In this document: in pieces, positions 15,298-23,817 of the stretch
How positions within the stretch are numbered: position 1 is the first letter of the stretch
Layout: each line of letters opens with the position of its first letter
Assembly: GCA_900769815.1 (NCBI GenBank)
Contig: CAAGID010000016.1
Span: 1 to 28,415 of the forward strand
DNA length: 28,415 nt
Direction of reading: 5' to 3'
DNA from: Clostridia bacterium
GTDB lineage: Bacteria; Bacillota; Clostridia; Christensenellales; QALW01
Notes under the pieces: generated by a model
Seen by the model: the letters and a program-made list of their open reading frames with translations, nothing else
Told to the model about the DNA's origin: nothing
Databases searched by the model: none
Made by a program: the position numbers and the translations under genes

Positions 15298-18033
15298 TTA
15301 TTTTCCGCAGCACTGCTTATACTTTTTACCGCTGCCGCAGGGACAGGGGTCGTTTCTGCCGATTTTATTGGAACTTGCCTGAACGCCTGCTTTTTTAGGT
15401 CTTTCAGGCTTGCCGTTTGTGCTTTCGCTTGTTACTTTATGCTCTCTTGGCTGAATATTTACCATTGCGTTAAATGCAAAACGAACGGCATCCTCCTGAA
15501 CCATACGGTTCATTTCCTCAAACATATCAAAGCCTTCGATTTTGTATTCCTGTAAGGGGTCACGCTGTGCCATTGAGCGAAGCGATATACCCTGCTTTAA
15601 TTGGTCCATCTGGTCGATATGGTCCATCCAATGGCGGTCAACGGATTCAAGGAGTGCAAAGCGTTCAAGCTCCTTAATATCAAGACCTGCCTTCTCAAAA
15701 TCTTCAACACGCTTTTCATATCTTTCAGTTGCAAGAGCGATTGCTTTTTCAATTATTTCTTCACGGCTTAAGCCCTTAAATTCACGAAAATCAACTTCTT
15801 TGTCAAGACAGATACGCTTAAGCTCGTCGGTCATACCCTTTAAGTTCCAATCTTCATTTTGCTGATCAGCGGTAAAGATATGAACGATTTTTTCGATTAC
15901 TCTATCCTTCATTTTCTGTATGGTAGCCGAAACATCCTCGCCGTCAAGAACACGTCTGCGATGCGCATAAATGGTCTCTCTTTGTTTGTTCATAACGTCA
16001 TCATACTGTAAAACGTTTTTACGGATTGAGAAGTTTCTGCTCTCAACACGCTTCTGGGCGTTTTCAATGCTCTTTGACAGTATTCCTGCTTCAAGAGCCA
16101 TATTTTCCTCCATTGCCTTTCCTGCAAAGGCTTGCATTCTGTCGCCGCCGAAAAGACGCATAAGGTCATCCTCAAAGGATATAAAGAAGCAGCTTGAACC
16201 GGGGTCACCCTGACGTCCTGCACGTCCGCGAAGCTGATTGTCAATTCGTCTGCTTTCGTGGCGTTCAGTACCTAAAATACAAAGTCCGCCTGCCTCAACA
16301 ACCTTTATATGCTCTTCATCGGTAAGTTTTTTATACTCTTTATAAAGTTTATTATATTCTTCACGCAATGCCAAGATTTCAGCATCGTCAGTTTTCTGAT
16401 GACCTGTTGCAAGATCAATTTTATCATCCTCATAGCCCTTGCCCTTAAGCTCTTTACGAGCCATAAAGTCAGGGTTACCGCCTAAAAGAATATCAGTACC
16501 ACGGCCTGCCATATTGGTTGCAATAGTTACCGCATTAAGTCTGCCTGCCTGAGCAACTATCTCGGCTTCCTTTGCGTGATGCTTTGCGTTCAACACCTCG
16601 TGCTTAACGCCCCGTCTTCTTAAAAGCTCGCTTAAGACTTCTGAAATTTCAACTGAAACAGTACCTACAAGCACGGGCTGACCTGTCTTATGACGTTCAA
16701 TAACCTCCTCAACAACGGCATTGAACTTATCCTTAACGTTCTTATAGATTCTGTCGTTCAAATCCTGACGAATCATAGGCTTGTTGGTAGGTACACAAAC
16801 GACGTCTAATTTATAGATGCCCTGGAATTCTTCCTCCTCGGTCTTTGCAGTACCGGTCATACCTGAAAGCTTTCTGTACATTCTAAAGTAGTTCTGATAG
16901 GTTATGGTGGCTAAGGTCTGATTTTCTCTTTCAATTTTAACGTTTTCCTTGGCTTCAATTGCCTGATGCAAGCCCTCGGAATAACGTCTGCCCTCTAAAA
17001 TACGTCCTGTAAATTCATCAACGATTTTTACCTGACCATCGTCGCTTACAACGTAGTCACGGTCACGTTTGAATAAGAAATTAGCCTTTAATGCCTGATT
17101 TATATGGTGGGCAAGCTCAGTGTTATCGGGATCAGAAAGGTCTTCAATACCCAACGCCCTTTCAACCTTTGAAACACCCGTTTCAGTTAAGGAAACCGTC
17201 TTTGCCTTTTCATCAAGAGTGAAATCGTGTTTAAGACGCTCTCTTTCATATTCTTCGTCAGCTTCCTCAAGCTTTGACGCCTTTTCCTTTTCCTCAATGC
17301 CCTTAAAATTCTTAACAACCTGATTAGCCTTAACGTACATTTCAGAGGACTCCTGTCCTGCACCTGAAATGATTAAGGGAGTTCTTGCCTCGTCAATTAA
17401 AATACTGTCAACCTCGTCAACGATGGCAAAATAAAGTTCCCGCTGAGAACGGTCGCTTCCGCGCTTTGCCATATTATCCCTTAAGTAGTCAAAACCGAAC
17501 TCGCTGTTGGTACCGTAGGTAATATCAGCATTGTAGGCGTTTTGTCTGTCGATTTTATCCATCTGATTATAGATGTTGCCAACAGATAAGCCAAGGAAAT
17601 TAAAGAGCTTGCTCATCATTTCCGACTGATAGCCTGCCAAATACTCGTTAACCGTTACAATGTGCACGCCCTTTCCTGCAATGGCGTTTAAGTATGCAGG
17701 AAGAGTTGCGGTAAGGGTTTTACCTTCGCCTGTTTTCATTTCGGCAATTCTGCCCTGATGCAGAACTATACCGCCTATAAGCTGAACGTGGAAGGGCTTC
17801 TGTCCTAAAACACGCCAGGCTGCTTCACGGCATACGGCGAAGGCTTCAGGCAAAAGGTCGTCTAAATCCTCCTTGCCCGTTTTATAACGAGCCTTGAATT
17901 CGTCGGTCTTTTCTCTTAATTCTTCATCGGTAAGCCCTTGCATTTTTTCATCAAGAGCCTCTATTTTAACTGCGATTTTTTCAAGCTTTTTTAACTGGCT
18001 TTTAGTATTATCGCCAAGTCCTAAAAATCCCAT
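15298..18033 (-). CDS. secA: Preprotein translocase ATPase SecA
   Basis: Drives protein export through SecYEG. 911 residues with the expected order: Walker A region MKTGEGKTLTATLP (99-112), DEVD Walker B (206-209) followed by ILIDEARTPLIISG, the preprotein-binding domain, motifs MAGRGTDILLGG and QLRGRAGRQGDPGSS of the second motor domain, the helical scaffold and wing regions, and a C-terminal SEC-C zinc motif CPCGSGKKYKQCC (897-909) for SecB or ribosome contact. It starts 10 nt after the metK stop and ends 37 nt before prfB. All motor motifs are intact. Confidence 0.98.
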   Translation of the reverse strand: MGFLGLGDNTKSQLKKLEKIAVKIEALDEKMQGLTDEELREKTDEFKARYKTGKEDLDDLLPEAFAVCREAAWRVLGQKPFHVQLIGGIVLHQGRIAEMKTGEGKTLTATLPAYLNAIAGKGVHIVTVNEYLAGYQSEMMSKLFNFLGLSVGNIYNQMDKIDRQNAYNADITYGTNSEFGFDYLRDNMAKRGSDRSQRELYFAIVDEVDSILIDEARTPLIISGAGQESSEMYVKANQVVKNFKGIEEKEKASKLEEADEEYERERLKHDFTLDEKAKTVSLTETGVSKVERALGIEDLSDPDNTELAHHINQALKANFLFKRDRDYVVSDDGQVKIVDEFTGRILEGRRYSEGLHQAIEAKENVKIERENQTLATITYQNYFRMYRKLSGMTGTAKTEEEEFQGIYKLDVVCVPTNKPMIRQDLNDRIYKNVKDKFNAVVEEVIERHKTGQPVLVGTVSVEISEVLSELLRRRGVKHEVLNAKHHAKEAEIVAQAGRLNAVTIATNMAGRGTDILLGGNPDFMARKELKGKGYEDDKIDLATGHQKTDDAEILALREEYNKLYKEYKKLTDEEHIKVVEAGGLCILGTERHESRRIDNQLRGRAGRQGDPGSSCFFISFEDDLMRLFGGDRMQAFAGKAMEENMALEAGILSKSIENAQKRVESRNFSIRKNVLQYDDVMNKQRETIYAHRRRVLDGEDVSATIQKMKDRVIEKIVHIFTADQQNEDWNLKGMTDELKRICLDKEVDFREFKGLSREEIIEKAIALATERYEKRVEDFEKAGLDIKELERFALLESVDRHWMDHIDQMDQLKQGISLRSMAQRDPLQEYKIEGFDMFEEMNRMVQEDAVRFAFNAMVNIQPREHKVTSESTNGKPERPKKAGVQASSNKIGRNDPCPCGSGKKYKQCCGK

Positions 18034-18043
18034 TATATTCTCC

Positions 18044-19228
18044 TTAAATGCCTAAATACTTTCTTAAATCTTCTTTTCTGTCAGTTACTTCCCATAAAAC
18101 GTTTAAGTCCTCACGTCCCATATGACCATAAGTTGCAACTTGCTTATATTGGGGCTTTCTTAATTGTAAGGTTTCAATAATCGCCTGAGGACGCATATCA
18201 AAAAGAGCGTTAACTGCCTCAGCGATTTTATCTTCGGGAACTGTATTTGTATTAAAGGTTTCAACTAAAACTGAAACGGGTTTTGCAACGCCGATAGCAT
18301 ATGCAAGCTGAACCTCGCACTTCTTTGCCGCACCTGATGCAACAATATTCTTTGCAATATAGCGTGCAAAATATGCAGCGGAACGGTCAACCTTTGTGGG
18401 GTCCTTTCCTGAAAATGCACCGCCGCCGTGACGGGAATATCCGCCATAGGTATCAACTATAATCTTTCTGCCGGTAAGTCCTGAATCGCCCTGAGGTCCG
18501 CCGATAACAAATCTGCCGGTGGGGTTAATAAAGAACTTGGTGTTTTCATCAATCATATTTTCAGGTACGATGGGCTTAACAACGTGCTCAATAATATCGC
18601 GTCTTAAATCTTCCATCTCAATTTCAGGTGCGTGCTGACTTGATACAACTATTGCATCAACTCTAACAGGTATATCGTCGTGATATTCAACTGTAACCTG
18701 AGTCTTTCCGTCGGGGCGGAGATAAGAAAGCGTTCCGTTCTTTCGAACTTCAGTCAACTGCTTTGAAAGTTTGTGGGCAAGTGAAATGGGCAAAGGCATA
18801 AGTTCCTTAGTTTCATCACAAGCAAAGCCGAATATGATACCCTGGTCGCCTGCACCGGTAGAGAACTTTTCGTCCTCCTCGCCGTTTCTCTGTTCTAATG
18901 CTGAAGATACACCCATTGAAATATCGGGGGACTGCTTATCTAAAGCAGTTAAAACTCCGCAGGTATTGCCGTCAAAGCCGTACTTTGCACGGTCATATCC
19001 GATTTCCAAAACGGTATCCCTTGCAATTTTTTGTATATCTATCTGTGCCGTTGTGGTAATTTCGCCCATAACAACAATCAAACCGGTAGTGCAGGAAACT
19101 TCACAGGCAACTCTTGCATTTTCATCCTGCTTTAAAATTTCATCTAAAACACTGTCGGAAATCTGGTCGCATATTTTATCAGGATGTCCCTCGGTAACAG
19201 ATTCAGACGTAAAGTAATATTTTTTCAT
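18044..19228 (-). CDS. metK: S-adenosylmethionine synthetase
   Basis: Makes SAM from ATP and methionine; tetrameric, Mg and K dependent. The chosen start at 19228 gives 394 residues beginning MKKYYFTSESVTEGHPDKIC, the family's usual N-terminus, preceded by AAGGAGG at nine-base spacing. An upstream ATG at 19303 would add 25 atypical residues and lacks a ribosome site. Key motifs: GHPDKICDQISD, FTSESVTEG, the GAGDQGIIFG nonapeptide-like loop, and GGGAFSGKDPTKVDRSAAY. It is the first gene of the metK-secA-prfB run. No SAM riboswitch was recognised in the leader. It also supplies SAM for radical SAM enzymes such as the one in this window. Confidence 0.97.
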   Translation of the reverse strand: MKKYYFTSESVTEGHPDKICDQISDSVLDEILKQDENARVACEVSCTTGLIVVMGEITTTAQIDIQKIARDTVLEIGYDRAKYGFDGNTCGVLTALDKQSPDISMGVSSALEQRNGEEDEKFSTGAGDQGIIFGFACDETKELMPLPISLAHKLSKQLTEVRKNGTLSYLRPDGKTQVTVEYHDDIPVRVDAIVVSSQHAPEIEMEDLRRDIIEHVVKPIVPENMIDENTKFFINPTGRFVIGGPQGDSGLTGRKIIVDTYGGYSRHGGGAFSGKDPTKVDRSAAYFARYIAKNIVASGAAKKCEVQLAYAIGVAKPVSVLVETFNTNTVPEDKIAEAVNALFDMRPQAIIETLQLRKPQYKQVATYGHMGREDLNVLWEVTDRKEDLRKYLGI

Positions 19229-19274
19229 ATGTATTTTCCTCCTTTTGAGCATAATACTGCTATTATATTGTAAT

Positions 19275-19303
19275 ATTATACTATACAACAAGGAAAAAAT
19301 CAA
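19275..19303 (-). promoter_or_regulatory. Sigma-A type promoter for metK
   Basis: On the minus strand: TTGATT, a 17-nt spacer, then TATAAT (19280-19275). A second TATAAT lies about 14 bases further downstream. The leader to the metK start is short, about 40 bases from the expected start point. Confidence 0.7.
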
Positions 19304-19324
19304 CAGATATGTTTTGATATTTGT

Positions 19325-19342
19325 GTGAAATCTCTATTTCAC
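19325..19342. repeat. Short hairpin and degenerate gut-Clostridia-like intergenic repeat
   Basis: GTGAAAT and ATTTCAC form a perfect 7-bp stem with a CTCT loop in the metK-serpin divergent gap. It is followed by CCTCATCCACCC and CTCTGGGGAAGGC, which resemble a decayed piece of the CTCATCC...CTTCCCC...GGGGAAGG repeats common in related genomes (from memory, not checked). The plus-strand promoter of the serpin is not clear. Confidence 0.4.
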
Positions 19343-19454
19343 CTCATCCACCCTCTGGGGAAGGCTTATTTGGTATCGCTTCGCTAAATTTTATTTGCCT
19401 TCTGTTGTAACGTTTTACCTTTTTTATGCGTTTTATTGGTAAAGGAGTGATCAT

Positions 19455-20654
19455 ATGAAAAAACTGTTATCATTATTACTTACAGCCATTGTTTTTTGCG
19501 GGTGTGTACCAAAAGCCAATGATTTGACAAAGGGCTATGAAAGGCAGGTTTCTATTCCGATAAGCCAGCCAACGGAAGTTTTTAACGCCACACAAACCGA
19601 TTTTGCCGTAAACCTTATAAAGCAAAATTTCAAAAAGAACAACGTGCTTATTTCCCCGTTATCTGTGAAGATTGCATTGGCAATGACTCTAAACGGTGCT
19701 GAAAACGAAACTAAAAAGCAAATGGAAAATCTTTTAGGTATGACCTGTCAGGAATTAAACGAGGATATTCTAAAATACACATCTTCCCTTACTTCAACAA
19801 AAAAAGCAAAATTCCATATTGCCAATTCAATATGGCTTCGCGACTACGATTTTACCGTTAAGGATGAGTTTTTGCAAGCGACGGTAAACTATTACGGTGC
19901 AGGCATTTTCAAAGAGCCTTTTGATAATTCAACCGTCAAAAAAATAAACGGTTGGGTTAAAGAAAATACTGACGGTATGATAAAAGAAATCATCCACGGA
20001 ATTGAAAAAGACACCATAATGTATTTAATAAACGCCCTCGCCTTTGATGCTGAGTGGCTTAATATTTATGAAGAAAGTGACGTCCGTGACGGACAATTTA
20101 CCTCAATAAATAAAGAAAAACAAAAGGCGGAAATGATGTCTTCAACGGAGTATTCCTACCTTGAAGATGACTTTGCAACAGGCTTTATCAAAGGCTATCA
20201 CGGAAATTACGCCTTTGTTGCACTTCTGCCTAAAGACGATATTGAAAGCTATATTGATTCCCTTAACGGCAATGCAATCGAAAATATTTTAAAAACTAAA
20301 GAAAATACCGCAGTGCACTGTAAGCTTCCTAAATTCAGCCTTGACTACGACGTATTGCTTAATGACTCCTTAATAAATATGGGTATGCTTGATGCCTTTT
20401 CAAAGGATAACGCAGACTTTTCAAAAATGTCAGATTATGAGCTTTATATAGACAGCGTTATCCATAAAACCCATATAACCGTTGACGAAAAAGGCACAAA
20501 AGCAGGGGCAGTTACGGCAGTTGTAATGAAAAATGCCTCGATGCCTATGGATAAACCCAAAGAAGTAATTTTGGATCGTCCCTTTGTGTATATGATAATA
20601 GATACAACAAATAACCTACCTTTGTTTATGGGCGTATTAACAGAAATTAAATAA
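19455..20654 (+). CDS. Serpin-family serine/cysteine protease inhibitor, probable lipoprotein
   Basis: 399 residues. A signal peptide (KK, then LLSLLLTAIVF) ends in CGC, with Cys17 the likely lipidation site though the -3 residue is Phe, so the lipobox is atypical. The serpin core follows: NVLISPLSVKIALAMTLNGA, a central NALAFDAEW, and the C-terminal DRPFVYMIIDTTNNLPLFMG. The reactive loop hinge is EKGTKAGAVTAVV (345-357), with small residues at most P15-P9 positions as in inhibitory serpins. Counting as for alpha-1-antitrypsin, P1-P1' is Ala361-Ser362, suggesting elastase- or subtilisin-like targets. Bacterial serpins are rare and known mainly from cellulolytic and gut anaerobes. It stands alone, divergent from metK; AAGGAG precedes the ATG. 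Confidence 0.92.
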   Translation: MKKLLSLLLTAIVFCGCVPKANDLTKGYERQVSIPISQPTEVFNATQTDFAVNLIKQNFKKNNVLISPLSVKIALAMTLNGAENETKKQMENLLGMTCQELNEDILKYTSSLTSTKKAKFHIANSIWLRDYDFTVKDEFLQATVNYYGAGIFKEPFDNSTVKKINGWVKENTDGMIKEIIHGIEKDTIMYLINALAFDAEWLNIYEESDVRDGQFTSINKEKQKAEMMSSTEYSYLEDDFATGFIKGYHGNYAFVALLPKDDIESYIDSLNGNAIENILKTKENTAVHCKLPKFSLDYDVLLNDSLINMGMLDAFSKDNADFSKMSDYELYIDSVIHKTHITVDEKGTKAGAVTAVVMKNASMPMDKPKEVILDRPFVYMIIDTTNNLPLFMGVLTEIK

Positions 20655-20663
20655 AAAAATTCG

Positions 20664-20835
20664 GGCGGATAAAGTGTGGTGTCCTTAGCGGAGAGTTTGA
20701 AAATTCTTTCAATTCTTGTTAAGAAGAACCAGCATCGCATTTGTAAGTACAAATTCAGTTGGGCGGTAACCCAAACCCACTAACAACAGAAAAGAGAGAG
20801 CAAATCGGGAAACCGAAATGTTCTCTCTTTTTTTT
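20664..20835 (+). ncRNA. Multi-hairpin structured RNA candidate downstream of the serpin
   Basis: Five successive local hairpins: GGATA/TGTCC (20667-20684), TTGAAA/TTTCAA (20697-20712), TTCTT/AAGAA (20713-20725), ATTTGT/ACAAAT (20739-20754) and TTGGG/CCCAA (20759-20774), then a strong terminator. The loop of the first hairpin (AAGTGTGG) can pair with CCCACT at 20776-20781, a possible pseudoknot. No ORF is plausible on either strand. It starts nine bases after the serpin stop and no plus-strand gene follows, so it is either a long structured 3' UTR or a separate small RNA. I do not recognise it as 6S, tmRNA, SRP, T-box or a known riboswitch. Confidence 0.5.
20793..20835 (+). terminator. Intrinsic terminator ending the serpin/RNA transcript
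   Basis: Arms AGAGAGAGCA and TGTTCTCTCT (one G-U pair) with an inner TCGG-GAAA-CCGA hairpin carrying a GNRA tetraloop, followed by eight T. The direction is clearly plus strand. Confidence 0.88.
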
Positions 20836-20844
20836 CTGTAAGTG

Positions 20845-21010
20845 ATGTATTTGCTGATGCAAAAGTGAGGTTATTCTCTACGTTCATAATGATGTTGCCC
20901 GCCATTTGCTGCGCAAATACAAGCTCGCAGTGATGTGATGTTTGCCCACTATGCCGAAAGCACAACATCATTTGCCGTAAGGCATATATCGCGTATTTGC
21001 CGTAGGGCAA
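20845..21010. repeat. Cluster of small REP-like palindromes
   Basis: Several short hairpins built on TTTGC/GCAAA: ATTTGC-TGC-GCAAAT near 20922, GATGTT...AACATC spanning about 20935-20970, TTTGCCGTAAGGCA near 20972, and GTATTTGCC-GTAG-GGCAAATAC near 20994-21014. The last one touches the stop codon of the FAD oxidoreductase gene. There is no T-tract on the minus strand. A 76-codon minus-strand ORF here is composed of the repeats and is not supported as a gene. Confidence 0.6.
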
Positions 21011-21013
21011 ATA

Positions 21014-22477
21014 CTAAATAACCGCACCGTTGTCAACTAAAATCTGCTGAAGTTCTTTAACGTTAATCTCGTCAGGAAAAAGGTTATCGCGAACGCAAAG
21101 AGATGCGGCAACACCGGCAGCCTCGCCCATTTCCATACAGCAAACGGTAACGCGTAAAGCTCCGCTTGCAAGCTTTGTTGCCGAAATTGCTCTGCCTGCA
21201 ACAAGAAGATTTTTAACCTTTTCAGGCAACATAACTCTATAGGGAACGTGGAAACGCCAATGATGCATTTTAGTGTTCTTCATATCCTCATTGGCTACGT
21301 TTGAGTCAATATGATGTCCACCGCAGCCGATAGAATCCTCAAAATCTCTGCAGGTTAGTATATCATTTGCAGTCATAATGTATTTGCCGATAATGTGTCT
21401 TGTTTCACGCACGCCGATGTCAGGAACGTGTGTAACCTTTGCATTCTTAAAGCCTATAGGATATTCACGACGCAAAATGTCAGTAATTTCAAGGGCTCCT
21501 GCAACCATAAGGTTCTGTGCAGTTGAAAGAGTGTCAGCCTCTAAGCCGTTACCTGAGAAAGCATTATGTGTAGGGCCGTAGGAAAGCAATATTGCACCTG
21601 TCTGCGTAGGTGTAATATAAATCTGAACGCAGGTCTGGGGCCATCTTTTTGCTGATTCGGGGTCGGGGTTTGTGATAAGCAAGTTGAAGCAACACATATC
21701 GCCCTTTTTATAGCTTTCCTTAATGTATTCAAAATCCATAAGAGCTGCCGACTGCATTGCAAAGCCGGGATTAGTTTCAAGATAATCAAAAAGTGCTTCA
21801 AAATCAATGCCCTCAACACGGTACATTACGCCCATAGGCTGCGCATTGCCGACGGTTATTTTGCCGTCACACTCCTCAACGTCTCTTTCGTTAGCACCGT
21901 AATACCATTCAACGCCTGAAAGTGCCGCAACGTCAGCATCGCCGGTACAGTCAATAAAGCACTTTGCAGAATATTCAACAAAGCCTTCTTTATTGGCAAC
22001 AACTATCTTTTTAAGTGTATCTCCGTCCATATCAACAACGCATACACGGCTGTCATAAAGCACTTCAACGTTGGCTTCCTTAAGCATCTGAAGAAGTAAA
22101 TTCTCAAAAGTATATCTTTCAGAGAAAATGTAGCTTCCGCAGTCGCCGTTAGTAGGTGTACCACCGTCTAAGCCAATAAGTCTCATACAAATTTCGTGGG
22201 CAATTCCACCTGCAACCTGAACGCTTTTAGGGTCAGTTGCAAGCACGTCAAGAACTTCCTTTTTGTACTGCTCAGGGTCCTTACAATGGTCGGTAAATTT
22301 AGTAATGCCTGCATTACCCTCCGTAAGCATTCCGCCTACGTGGAAGGAACGCTCGATAAGTAATACCTTTGCACCACGTCTGCCTGCTGCCATTGCAGCA
22401 ACAACGCCGGCAGTACCTGCACCGCAGACTACAACGTCATATTCTTTGCCTTGTTTAGCGTTAATTTCGTATTTCAT
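21014..22477 (-). CDS. FAD-dependent oxidoreductase (FAD_oxidored family)
   Basis: 487 residues. The Rossmann FAD-binding motif GAGTAG is at 19-24, with the adenine-ribose acid E42 (VLLIERS). GGMLTEGNAG follows, and the second conserved FAD motif is FIDCTGDAD (174-182). The C-terminal motif VAGRAISATKLASGALRVT closes the FAD site, and MGEAAGVAA is typical of the family. These proteins (pfam12831 type) are cytoplasmic flavoproteins of mostly unknown substrate in gut Firmicutes; some sit in sugar catabolism loci. No transporter or sugar gene is adjacent here, so I assign no substrate. Repeat copy D separates it from murG; a minus-strand promoter in the AT-rich 22480-22620 region is likely but not clear. 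Confidence 0.85.
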   Translation of the reverse strand: MKYEINAKQGKEYDVVVCGAGTAGVVAAMAAGRRGAKVLLIERSFHVGGMLTEGNAGITKFTDHCKDPEQYKKEVLDVLATDPKSVQVAGGIAHEICMRLIGLDGGTPTNGDCGSYIFSERYTFENLLLQMLKEANVEVLYDSRVCVVDMDGDTLKKIVVANKEGFVEYSAKCFIDCTGDADVAALSGVEWYYGANERDVEECDGKITVGNAQPMGVMYRVEGIDFEALFDYLETNPGFAMQSAALMDFEYIKESYKKGDMCCFNLLITNPDPESAKRWPQTCVQIYITPTQTGAILLSYGPTHNAFSGNGLEADTLSTAQNLMVAGALEITDILRREYPIGFKNAKVTHVPDIGVRETRHIIGKYIMTANDILTCRDFEDSIGCGGHHIDSNVANEDMKNTKMHHWRFHVPYRVMLPEKVKNLLVAGRAISATKLASGALRVTVCCMEMGEAAGVAASLCVRDNLFPDEINVKELQQILVDNGAVI

Positions 22478-22635
22478 AATTTAAAATTCCTTTCGCAAGT
22501 TTTTCCTTACGCTTAAATTATACTTAACGAGCCATTTTTTATCAATAAAATGTCCGAAATTTACCACTGCAAAGTCTTGTTTTTGTATTTTATGCTAAAG
22601 AATCGGTTTATAAACATAAACTAACCGTAAAAACT

Positions 22636-22768
22636 ATATTAGAGAGTGCAAAAAATCCACAGTACAAGGCGTGGCGTTCTAAAAGCGAAGGAGCTTACCT
22701 AAACGTAAGCAACTGAGCTTTTATGTTTGCCACAACACAGTAATGTGGAGATTTTTTGTGCTCTATAT
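22636..22768 (+). repeat. Structured palindromic repeat, copy D, overlapping the murG stop
   Basis: The best preserved copy. Left arm AGAGTGCAAAAAATCCAC (22643-22660) pairs with right arm GTGGAGATTTTTTGTGCTCT (22745-22764), extended by ATAT on both sides. Motif CAAGGCGTGG, middle arm GTGGCG...AAAAGC pairing with GCTTTTATGTTTGCCAC, inner core GAAGGAGCTTACCTAAACG and GTAAGCAACTGAG, then AACACAG. The inner hairpin pairs differ from copy A but compensate (GCTTAC/GTAAGC against GTTTAC/GTAAAT). The right end covers two bases of the murG stop codon. T-runs in both arms could terminate transcription in either direction. Confidence 0.75.
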
Positions 22769-23815
22769 GCTCTGCAAAATAACATTCAGAACATTCTCAC
22801 ATCCCCTATGTGCACCGCTTTTTTTCATAGTCTCACTATACTTTGTACGCTCATCATAGAGGTCTTTAATCTGATTTACAAGTTTATCCTCGGTAATATC
22901 TTCTTCAAAAAGTTTTTTACAGTAGCCCAGGCTTTCAAATTCAAGAGTATTATCTATCTGGTCGCCGCGGGAGAATTCTCGCGACAGAGGAATCAACAGC
23001 ATAGGCTTATTAAGGGCAAGAAACTCGTTGATACTGTTTGAGCCTGCACGGGAAATTACGATATCGGATAACGCCATAATATCGGGCAATTCCTCGTTAA
23101 CGTACTCAAGCTGAATATAGCCCTTTTTATTTATGCTTTCATCCGTTTTACCCTTACCGCAGATATGTACGATATTAAACAGGGGCAAAAGTCTGTCTAA
23201 AACCTTGCGGATATTATCGTTTATCGCCTTTGCGCCCAAGCTTCCGCCCATAATTAAGATTACCGGCTTATTATCAAGCTGAAGCTTTTTGCGGGCAATA
23301 TCACCGCTTCCGTGCAAGAGAGAATCCCTTAAGGGAGTACCTGTGCAAACGCCCTTTTTACCTAAGTTTTCAGCGGTCTTTTTAAAGGTGGTGCAAGCCT
23401 TTTTAGCGTGGGGCAGACAAAGTTTTGTTGCAAGACCGGGCGTCATATCGGATTCGTGAATAACGATGGGCACCTTATGTGCCTTTGCCGCCATAACAAC
23501 GGGTACGGAAACAAAACCGCCTTTAGAAAATAAACCCACCGGCTTTAATTCCTTAAAAATTTTAAGTGCCTGAAAATAGCCTTTTACCACTCTGAAAGGG
23601 TCGGTAAGATTTTTAATATTATTATATCTTCTCAATTTTCCTGCACTTATGCCGTGATAGGTTACGCCGGGCATTTTTTCGATTAAATCTCTTTCAATAC
23701 CTTCGCATCTGCCGATATAGTGTACGGTATAGCCTTTATTCTGCATTAAGGGAATAAGTGCAATATTAGGCGTAACGTGACCTGCAGTGCCACCGCCTGT
23801 AAAAACGAAATTCAT
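22763..23815 (-). CDS. murG: UDP-GlcNAc:lipid I N-acetylglucosaminyltransferase MurG
   Basis: Converts lipid I to lipid II on the inner face of the membrane, the last cytoplasmic peptidoglycan step. 350 residues, the normal length. N-terminal glycine loop GGGTAGHVTPN (7-17), middle loop GGSLGAKAIND (190-200) and the UDP-GlcNAc-binding SRAGSNSINEFLAL (255-268) are all present, with IHESDMTPG (119-127) also typical. It follows the dCMP deaminase gene by two bases and so is cotranscribed with it, not located in a division-cell-wall cluster. Its stop overlaps repeat copy D. Confidence 0.95.
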   Translation of the reverse strand: MNFVFTGGGTAGHVTPNIALIPLMQNKGYTVHYIGRCEGIERDLIEKMPGVTYHGISAGKLRRYNNIKNLTDPFRVVKGYFQALKIFKELKPVGLFSKGGFVSVPVVMAAKAHKVPIVIHESDMTPGLATKLCLPHAKKACTTFKKTAENLGKKGVCTGTPLRDSLLHGSGDIARKKLQLDNKPVILIMGGSLGAKAINDNIRKVLDRLLPLFNIVHICGKGKTDESINKKGYIQLEYVNEELPDIMALSDIVISRAGSNSINEFLALNKPMLLIPLSREFSRGDQIDNTLEFESLGYCKKLFEEDITEDKLVNQIKDLYDERTKYSETMKKSGAHRGCENVLNVILQSI

Positions 23816-23817
23816 AC

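Noticed and set aside
19229..19300. SAM riboswitch upstream of metK
   Set aside because: The leader is only about 40 bases with no SAM-I, -II or -III signature.
19229..19303. N-terminal extension of metK
   Set aside because: The added 25 residues do not resemble the family and the promoter lies inside them; the ATG at 19228 has AAGGAGG upstream.
20664..20835. T-box leader or 6S RNA reading of the structured region
   Set aside because: No T-box TGGNACCGCG motif and no downstream gene; the fold is a chain of hairpins, not the long rod of 6S RNA.
20780..21010. 76-codon minus-strand ORF
   Set aside because: It is composed of the terminator and REP-like palindromes; such ORFs are often annotated in these genomes but lack protein features.
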